A stretch of 64,000 nucleotides of DNA, taken from the NCBI RefSeq assembly GCF_900519355.1, contig NZ_ULHE01000001.1, positions 434,001 through 498,000 on the forward strand, read 5' to 3'. Under the pieces are notes generated by a model. It worked only from the letters and a program-made list of their open reading frames with translations, made no database searches and was not told the DNA's origin. This DNA is from Corynebacterium lactis (GTDB lineage Bacteria > Actinomycetota > Actinomycetes > Mycobacteriales > Mycobacteriaceae). Of the stretch, positions 58,534 through 64,000 are shown in pieces (position 1 is the first letter of the stretch; each line of letters begins with the position of its first letter). The translations under genes were made by a program, and so were the position numbers.

Positions 58534-59757
58534 TTAGCCCTCCGACTCCTCCAGTTGCGCCTTCCACGCCGGCGGGATATACACGCAGGTCGGGTCGGAA
58601 GCCGTGTAGTCGCCGGTCAGCGCGTAGGCCGTCGACCGGGAGCCGCCGCAGACGCTGTGATACTCGCAGACGCTGCACTTTCCGTGCCAATTATCGGGGT
58701 CGCGCAGCGCCTTGAACACCGGGGAGTCCGAGTAGATCTCCTGGAACGGGGTCGTCTTCACGTTTCCGCAGTGCAGCGGCAGGAAACCGTTGGGGTAGAC
58801 GTCGCCGATGTGGTCGATGAACGCGAAACCAGAGCCGGAGTTGACGGCCATCGGGGAGCGCGGGCGCCGTGGCTTGTCCGGCTCGGCGCCGAGCAGCCGC
58901 GTCGTCTCTTCCGTCAGATACTTGTAGAGCTCGCCGCCCTGGTACGGGGGAAGACCCTGTTCCTTGGCGTCCTCCTGCTGCAGGACGACGCGCCGATACT
59001 GAGGGGCCTCCGTCGCCTTGATAGCAATGCGGTTGGACACGTCGGAAAGCCAGTGCAGGACGTCCTCGCGCTCGTCGGGGGAGAGCGCCCCCAGATCCGC
59101 GCCGCGGCCCGTGGGCACGAGGAAGAAGACGTACCACATCTTCGCCTGCATACCCATGACGGTCTTCAGCAGCGCGGGCGCCTCGTGAATATTGCCCTTG
59201 GTCAGGGTGGAGTTGATCTGAAGCCGGTATCCGGCGGCGTTGATGTGCGGGGCCATCTCGAGGGTCTTCTCGAAGGTTCCCGTAAACCCGCGGAAGGCGT
59301 CGTGTGTCGCCGCCGTTGCCCCGTCGAGCGACATGGACATCGCCTTGCCGCCCGCCTCGCGCAGCGAGCGAATCCGCTCCGGGGTGAGCCGCGGCGTCAC
59401 CGACGGCGACAGCGACATGTTCAGCCCCAGCTCCGTGCCGTAACGAACCAGCTCCTCGAGGTCCTCCCGCTCGAAGGGGTCGCCGCCGGTCAGTACCACC
59501 AGGGGCTTCGGCCTGCTATACGACGCCAGGGTCTCCAGCAGCAGCTTGCCCTCTTGCGTCGTCAGCTGGAAGGGGTGCGGCTCGTGCTGCGCGTCGGCGC
59601 GGCAGTGCTTGCAGACGAGCCCGCACGCGCGCGTGACCTCCCAAATCACAATAAAGGGCTTGGTGTTGATGTCGTGCCGGACCGTGCGAACGACGGGGGC
59701 GTGATGCCCGTGAGCTTCCGGATCGACCTGGTAGTGGGCCTGTGGCGCAGGGGACAA
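58534..59757 (-). CDS. Radical SAM/SPASM protein (TIGR04053-like)
   Basis: A 407-residue radical SAM enzyme. The 4Fe-4S cluster motif CGLVCKHC lies at about residues 45-53; VVLTGGDPF follows as the SAM-binding GGE-like motif. The C-terminal SPASM region has Cys in LHCGNV, GKCSVCEYHSVCGGS and PTCVYIP. The family resembles heme d1/AhbD-type and peptide-modifying enzymes, but no precursor peptide gene is evident. TTG 59757 is my best start: no ATG or GTG precedes the conserved HDINTKPFIVIWEVTRAC in frame and AGGTG lies upstream. Confidence 0.8.
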   Translation of the reverse strand: MSPAPQAHYQVDPEAHGHHAPVVRTVRHDINTKPFIVIWEVTRACGLVCKHCRADAQHEPHPFQLTTQEGKLLLETLASYSRPKPLVVLTGGDPFEREDLEELVRYGTELGLNMSLSPSVTPRLTPERIRSLREAGGKAMSMSLDGATAATHDAFRGFTGTFEKTLEMAPHINAAGYRLQINSTLTKGNIHEAPALLKTVMGMQAKMWYVFFLVPTGRGADLGALSPDEREDVLHWLSDVSNRIAIKATEAPQYRRVVLQQEDAKEQGLPPYQGGELYKYLTEETTRLLGAEPDKPRRPRSPMAVNSGSGFAFIDHIGDVYPNGFLPLHCGNVKTTPFQEIYSDSPVFKALRDPDNWHGKCSVCEYHSVCGGSRSTAYALTGDYTASDPTCVYIPPAWKAQLEESEG

Positions 59758-59909
59758 GGTGGCAACACCTATTTCTTCTCGAAATAACGCGCTGAGTTCA
59801 GCGCACGGAATGCGAGTCCAGGATATTCCCGAACAACCCGCGGGCGGGCGTGCGATGCGTGGCCGTACCTTAAAACGGGTGCAGGTTCCGGGAGCTTTCC
59901 AACTGCCGC

Positions 59910-59915
59910 TACACT
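59910..59915 (+). promoter_or_regulatory. -10 box of leaderless rpiB
   Basis: TACACT is followed by 7 nt and ATG 59923. Confidence 0.5.
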
Positions 59916-59922
59916 TGTGGTC

Positions 59923-60396
59923 ATGCGTATTTACCTTGGTGCAGACCACGCCGGTTTCGACATGAAGAACATCATTAAGGCCCACCTGGAGAAGGCTGGC
60001 CACGACGTCGTAGACTGCGGCGCACACACCTACGATCCCGCCGATGACTACCCAGCATTCTGCATTGAAGCTGCAGCTCGTACCGTCGCTGATCCGGGCT
60101 CCCTGGGCATCGTCCTGGGCGGTTCCGGCAACGGCGAGCAGATCGCTGCCAACAAGGTCAAGGGCGCTCGCTGCGCGCTCGCTTGGTCGGTGGAGACCGC
60201 GAAGCTGGCTCGTGAGCACAACAACGCCCAGCTGATCGGCCTCGGCGGTCGCATGCACTCCGAGGAGGAGGCGCTCGCAATCGTCGACGCCTTCGTCTCC
60301 CAGCCGTGGAGCGAGGAGGAGCGCCACCAGCGCCGCATCGATATTCTCGCCGAGTACGAAAAGACCGGGGTTGCCCCGGAGCTGCCGAACGCGTAA
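59923..60396 (+). CDS. rpiB: Ribose-5-phosphate isomerase B
   Basis: A 157-residue enzyme that interconverts ribose 5-phosphate and ribulose 5-phosphate. MRIYLGADHAGFDMKNIIKAHL is the family start, GIVLGGSGNGEQIAANKVKGARCAL the substrate loop. In the M. tuberculosis-type enzyme Glu replaces the usual catalytic Cys; here GSGNGEQ fits that type. ATG 59923 is supported by TACACT 7 nt upstream. Confidence 0.95.
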   Translation: MRIYLGADHAGFDMKNIIKAHLEKAGHDVVDCGAHTYDPADDYPAFCIEAAARTVADPGSLGIVLGGSGNGEQIAANKVKGARCALAWSVETAKLAREHNNAQLIGLGGRMHSEEEALAIVDAFVSQPWSEEERHQRRIDILAEYEKTGVAPELPNA

Positions 60397-60447
60397 CTGC
60401 GCCGATTCACTCGACTCTCGCTCGAGATTAAAACGCTAGACGAAAAG

Positions 60448-60496
60448 GGCCCCGAGCGCGCTTACTCTCACCGCGGTGGGAATAGCGCTCGGGGCC
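60448..60496. terminator. Terminator between rpiB and the DUF1542-like gene
   Basis: GGCCCCGAGCGC and GCGCTCGGGGCC form a perfect 12-bp stem, preceded by AAAA and followed by TTCG, between convergent genes. Confidence 0.75.
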
Positions 60497-60547
60497 TTCG
60501 CTGGTTCGGTAGGTGGTTACTTCCGGGGAGGGTTCAAGGTCTATCCG

Positions 60548-61416
60548 TCAGAAGTCGAAGCCGTCGAAGCCGCCGTCGAAGAATCCGCCACCGTCACCGG
60601 CATCTCCGCCCGAGTCTCCGCCGAAAAGCCCGTCGAAGAATCCGCCGCCGTCGCTACTTCCGGCATCACCACCGTCGACCCCATCCATGCCATCCATGCC
60701 GTCGGAGCCGAAGTCCCCGTCAGAATTGGCGTCGAAGTCGCCACCGAAATCCTCGCCAGTTCCGGCGCCACTTTCGAAGGCCGCAGCATCATAGTTAACG
60801 CCTGACATGCCGTTAAAGAGGGCGGAGAAGAGGAACATGGAGCCCACAGTCCATGCGCCGGTGCGCAGCGCCGACTGCCACCAGGGCTCGGAGTACCAAC
60901 CAGCTGGACTGGACGCCCCGCGACGCGTCCGCCGGGGTAGTAGTTGGGGGTCTCCGGGGAGGCGTGGGGCGACGCGGTAATCGTATGCCCCTCGTGCTCG
61001 ATGGTGCGCTGCTCCGTGACGCTACCTGCCGCCTTCTGTCCTTCCAGTGGAGGAAGCGCCGGGCCGGCCGGGAGACCCATGATCTCGCGGGCCGCGTTGA
61101 CATAGTGAAGCCCCTCCAGTGCGGATTCGCGCGCGAGCTTCGCCTGCGTCGGGGTCTTCGCCGTCGAAATCTGTGACGATGCCGCGTTGTAACGCTCGGA
61201 TGCGTCTGCGAGAGCCTGCGTCGACGCGGTATCCGTGCCGGACAGAGAGAGAACCTGGGAGCCGAGACGCTCAATCCACCGGCGTGCGTCAGCTACGGCG
61301 TCTTCAAGCTGGTTGTTCTGACGTGTGTCCAGCGCCTGGTTCGAGCGTCGCTGGGAAAGGGATGCGACAACGACCGCGCCGACGACAACGATCGCGATGA
61401 GGATAAGTGCCCCCAT
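60548..61416 (-). CDS. DUF1542-like membrane protein, frameshifted
   Basis: A ~290-residue membrane protein once corrected. TM1 (MGALILIAIVVVGAVVVASL) is followed by a helical domain (about residues 20-110) and a linker. A second segment (GSMFLFSALFNGMSG) leads into an Asp/Gly-rich tail with repeats such as GGGFFDGG, ending at DGFDF. As given, the frame changes near 60900-60935: upstream reads GGRVAGRPVQ, downstream AGWYSEPWWQSALRTGAW in another frame, so one indel separates the halves. ATG 61416 follows GGAGG. Function unknown. Confidence 0.7.
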
Positions 61417-61520
61417 GGGCTGCGCCTCCAAACGGAAAGAGTTATGGGTTTGTCGTTAACACTAACGCTGAAACCCTCTAAAAAGTTCCTGATCCGCTTG
61501 GTAGCCGCAACCGGGTAACG

Positions 61521-61763
61521 CTAAGTGTTGTTCGGCTGGCTCTCGTTGAGCTTTTTCCTCCGGCTGCTGCGGTTGGCGTGCCACTCTCGCACGTCTTCCG
61601 AATCCCACAGGGTTAAGCCGTGCAGCTTCGTGACGGGCACAGGGGCCTTGCCACGTCCGGCATAACTGGTAAAGGTGCCGCGTGCGGTGCCCGAGTAGGC
61701 GGCGCACTCAACAGCAGTCCACAATTCATGGCCGGAGTCAGCGTCGATAATTTTGGGTCGCAT
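61521..61763 (-). CDS. Small excisionase/HTH-like DNA-binding protein
   Basis: An 80-residue basic protein. LWTAVECAAYSGTARGTFTSYAGRGKAPVPV then LTLWDSEDVREWHANR resembles the winged HTH_17/AlpA-Xis fold (helix-turn-helix followed by a WxxxDVxxW strand-helix). A TACCCT box 7 nt before ATG 61763 suggests leaderless expression. Known relatives are phage excisionases or small regulators; no integrase is nearby. It faces tRNA-Gly across an AT-rich gap. Confidence 0.72.
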   Translation of the reverse strand: MRPKIIDADSGHELWTAVECAAYSGTARGTFTSYAGRGKAPVPVTKLHGLTLWDSEDVREWHANRSSRRKKLNESQPNNT

Positions 61764-61770
61764 ACGGCCC

Positions 61771-61776
61771 AGGGTA
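61771..61776 (-). promoter_or_regulatory. -10 box of leaderless excisionase-like gene
   Basis: On the minus strand TACCCT precedes ATG 61763 by 7 nt. Confidence 0.5.
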
Positions 61777-62120
61777 CCCGGTCGTCAATCCAATTCCGAA
61801 CTGAACACTGTTGTTTTTACATAAATGCAGGATAGGTTAGGCAGCACATTGTCTAGGTGGGTTGGGCGTCAAACCCAGGGAGAGTGTTGTAGGCATTTAT
61901 GCAGGTAGTAGGGGTTGTGCTGTTGGTTTGCCAGTAATGATTAACGGGTTCGTGTGAAATGTAAAAGAAAATTCCGAAATCCATTACATGTCGGCCAGTA
62001 GTTGAAAATATTGGTGAATGATATTTGCAAAAAATATGCTTGGTTAAATGTTAAGGGGGCGCCACGAAAACATTAAGAATTAACTGAGAGTACGTGTGTG
62101 GTTTTCTACCAAAAAAGAAA

Positions 62121-62146
62121 AGCACCGCCCGTTCAAGGGCGGTGCT
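62121..62146 (-). terminator. Terminator of tRNA-Gly
   Basis: AGCACCGCCC pairs with GGGCGGTGCT over a 6-base loop; on the minus strand TTTTCTTTTTT follows. Confidence 0.88.
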
Positions 62147-62153
62147 GAGAAAG

Positions 62154-62228
62154 TGGAGGGGATGACGGGAATCGAACCCGCGTCTTCAGCTTGGAAGGCT
62201 GAGGTATTAGCCACTATACGACATCCCC
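62154..62228 (-). tRNA. tRNA-Gly (anticodon TCC)
   Basis: Acceptor stem GGGGATG/CATCCCC, anticodon loop CTTCCAA (anticodon TCC) in stem CAGC/GCTG, T-arm GGTTCGATTCC, and encoded CCA. Confidence 0.94.
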
Positions 62229-62489
62229 ATAACGCAACACTCAAAACGATAGTCCTACCGGGCTGAGTCTTCGGGAGTCTCCATGTTGGACACCCGTGAT
62301 TGAGAGCTCGGTTGGAATCGCCTTGCAGCGTTCGTACCGAGAATATTAGCGCCTGGTTTGGCAATTCGGCAATTTCCCAGCTAGGGGTAGGAAATTCGAG
62401 GGAGTGTGGCGGTAAGGGGCAAGTCGGGGGAGGGATGCATCTCCAAACTTTTCAGCGCCCGGCAGATAGAGCGGGTAAAAACGTAGAGC

Positions 62490-62735
62490 ATGGACGACAA
62501 TTCAATTCGCAACCACATCAGTTCTCTCATTGACGAGGAGCGGGCGCTGCGTGCCTCCCGTGGAAAAGGGGAAGTCTCCGGCGAGTCTGAGCAGAAGCGC
62601 CTGACCGTTATTGAGACGGAGCTGGACCAGTGCTGGGATCTCCTTCAGCAGCGTGCCGCCAAGCGAGAGTTTGGTGAAAACCCGGACGAGGCCAAGGTTC
62701 GCGACGCGTCTGTGGTTGAGAACTACAAGTACTAA
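62490..62735 (+). CDS. DUF2630 family protein
   Basis: An 81-residue acidic, helical protein. DNSIRNHISSLIDEERALRA, LTVIETELDQCWDLLQQRAAKRE and the C-terminus RDASVVENYKY are typical of DUF2630. Function unknown. A TAAAAA element ends 8 nt before ATG 62490, so it may also be leaderless. Confidence 0.88.
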   Translation: MDDNSIRNHISSLIDEERALRASRGKGEVSGESEQKRLTVIETELDQCWDLLQQRAAKREFGENPDEAKVRDASVVENYKY

Positions 62736-63323
62736 AGCGGAACCTCATCGTGTCCTCGCCATTCGGCGTGCGGGAATGCGCGCTGGGTTGAGGGGTCGGC
62801 ACTACTTTTAGGCCCCCTATGGCTTTAGGTGGGGGCCGTGAATCGCCGCGCCAAGTCGTTGGTTACACTGTGTCTCTGTCCCGAGCGGCTTGCTGCTTGG
62901 GGTGGGGCTATGCGGTGTTGTGAAGTCGCTAATAATCGCGGATTATCTGTAGCGCGTGGCCGTCATAATGGAAAATCGTGAAGATCCGGCATCGACTTAG
63001 AGTGCGAAGGCGATGATTGGGTATTGAGCTGGCGTGATCGATGAGTTTCGCTTGCCGACGCACGCGCCGCTGATTGTGGACATATCGTCCTGGCGGTGGC
63101 GTCGCTGAGGTATTGCGGCTTGACGCGATGCGCTACCGGAATTTGTAGGTACTGTTACGCTGTGAAAAATGGTTATGTCCAGGCACTTTCCGGGATTTTG
63201 AGAATACTTAATACGTCAGGTAAACCTATACGGGTCCGTACATTGCCGCGGTAACGCGGGGCATTCGGGGACCCGGTGCTTTAACCCCGTGGGGTTGTTT
63301 GCTAGGTTTTCGTTTGACGCATA
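62736..63323. other. Long intergenic region upstream of tRNA-Pro and tig
   Basis: This 588-base stretch carries the DUF2630 terminator (62811-62837), one copy of the 11-mer (63050), and a short AACCCC-gt-GGGGTT hairpin near 63286. No frame is convincing. It must contain the tRNA-Pro promoter; a small RNA is possible but not shown. Confidence 0.45.
62811..62837 (+). terminator. Terminator after the DUF2630 gene
   Basis: GGCCCCCTA and TAGGTGGGGGCC pair (one bulge) around a short loop; it is preceded by TTTTA rather than followed by a T-run. Confidence 0.6.
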
Positions 63324-63400
63324 CGGGGTATGGCGCAGCTTGGTAGCGCGTCCGCTTTGGGAGCGGAAGGCCGTGGGTTCAAATCCCGCTACCCCGACCA
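63324..63400 (+). tRNA. tRNA-Pro (anticodon TGG)
   Basis: Acceptor stem CGGGGTA/TACCCCG, anticodon stem CCGCT/AGCGG with loop TTTGGGA (anticodon TGG), T-arm GGTTCAAATCC, and encoded CCA. Confidence 0.95.
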
Positions 63401-63459
63401 GTATCACGGGCACTCCCGTGGTCTATGAATCAATCATCGAGTTACAGGAGAGTGCACCA

Positions 63460-64000
63460 GTGAAGTCCTCCGTTGAGAAGCTTGGCGACACCCGAGTTAA
63501 GATCACCGTCGAAGTTCCTTTTGAGGAGCTCAAGCCTGAGTTCGACCAGGCCTACAAGGCTCTGTCTCAGCAGGTTCAGATTCCGGGCTTCCGCAAGGGC
63601 AAGGCCCCTGCGAAGCTGATTGAGGCCCGCTTCGGTCGCGGCCCGATCCTGGAGCAGGTCCTCAACGACATGGTTCCGTCCCGCTACGACCAGGTTGTCC
63701 GCGAGGAGGACCTGAAGGTTCTGGGTCAGCCCGAGGTTGACATCACCAAGCTGGAGGACGGCGAGGTCGTCGAGTTCACTGCTGAGGTCGACGTTCGCCC
63801 GGAGATCGAGCTGCCGAAGTTCGAGGACATCGCTGTTGAGGTTGACCCGCTGGTCGCCGACGAGGCTGCTGTTGAGGCGGAGCTGGAGAACCTGCTCGCT
63901 CGCTTCGGCACCCTGACCGGCGTTGACCGTGCAGTCGAGAAGGATGACTTCATCTCCATCGACCTGTCCGCCACCATCGACGGAGAGGAGCTGGAAGCGG
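63460..64000 (+). CDS. tig: Trigger factor, N-terminal part
   Basis: The first ~180 residues of the ribosome-associated chaperone and prolyl isomerase; the rest is beyond the window. The ribosome-docking signature GFRKGKAP lies at about residues 43-50 in [24 protein letters not shown] 63460 follows ACAGGAGAG. The PPIase domain begins near the window end ([17 protein letters not shown]). It stands just downstream of tRNA-Pro. Confidence 0.95.
   Translation, partial: MKSSVEKLGDTRVKITVEVPFEELKPEFDQAYKALSQQVQIPGFRKGKAPAKLIEARFGRGPILEQVLNDMVPSRYDQVVREEDLKVLGQPEVDITKLEDGEVVEFTAEVDVRPEIELPKFEDIAVEVDPLVADEAAVEAELENLLARFGTLTGVDRAVEKDDFISIDLSATIDGEELEA

Larger units (their letters stand above)
61764..62153. 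other. AT-rich intergenic region next to tRNA-Gly
   Basis: This 390-base gap is visibly richer in A and T than its surroundings. It holds the inverted pair CATAAATGC (near 61820) and GCATTTATG (near 61893), a DtxR-like half site ATAGGTTAGGC, and the tRNA-Gly terminator at its right end. No gene is visible. Confidence 0.5.

Noticed and set aside
61820-61860. DtxR-like iron box ATAGGTTAGGC
   Set aside because: Only one half of the 19-bp palindrome matches (about 11 of 19), and no iron gene is adjacent.

Overview
The window is a gene-dense, high-GC actinobacterial chromosome segment, and the gene content points to Corynebacterium. It has class Ib ribonucleotide reductase (nrdE end and nrdF), CtaD of the aa3 oxidase, a giant type I fatty acid synthase next to acpS and a TetR regulator placed like fasR, a chrSA/hrtBA heme-stress locus, CtaG/CopD, EttA, GlbO, PepN and trigger factor, in an order that matches my recollection of C. 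glutamicum. I cannot name the species. There is no phage, plasmid or CRISPR content; only 61.8-62.15 kb looks like a possible integration scar.

Layout. 0-9 kb: end of nrdE, a purine nucleoside phosphorylase and an MFS carrier, nrdF, ctaD, serB and a Pth2-like gene. 9-21.5 kb: an acyl-CoA ligase, then a block that follows the M. tuberculosis Rv1329c-Rv1343c order (dinG, pncB, clpS, DUF2017, P1-family peptidase, rhomboid, murI, Rv1339-like metallohydrolase, rph, rdgB, two membrane proteins). 21.6-36.7 kb: tRNA-Leu, an Excalibur lipoprotein, an MFS carrier, the 9.1-kb fas gene, acpS, fasR, bcp, a DUF3618 gene and an oxidoreductase. 37-45 kb: tRNA-Lys, an L,D-transpeptidase, chrA-chrS divergent from hrtB-hrtA, tRNA-His, orn, a TetR gene and tRNA-Arg. 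45-64 kb: ctaG/copD, ssb, ettA, a thioesterase pair, glbO, an exported protein with a PrsW protease, pepN, a mycothiol-dependent-reductase-like gene with a drug exporter, a radical SAM/SPASM gene, rpiB, a DUF1542-like protein, an excisionase-like gene, tRNA-Gly, DUF2630, tRNA-Pro and the start of tig.

The most unusual signal is a short word, not a gene. The 11-mer CGTCGGCAAGC occurs 23 times without mismatch (12 on the plus strand, 11 on the minus), about one per 2.8 kb, against roughly 0.1 expected from base composition. It lies in intergenic DNA and, in several reading frames, inside unrelated genes, with no strand bias. That is the profile of a DNA uptake sequence or another genome-wide protein-recognition word. 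I do not recall such a word being described in Corynebacterium.

Two other window-wide patterns stand out. Twelve genes carry a TANNNT -10 box exactly 7 nt before the start codon, a leaderless-transcript layout. Five genes (fas, murI, acpS, the DUF3618 gene and the DUF1542-like gene) are each broken by a single small indel that restores a conserved protein when corrected; some of these genes are essential, so many of the indels are probably sequencing errors.
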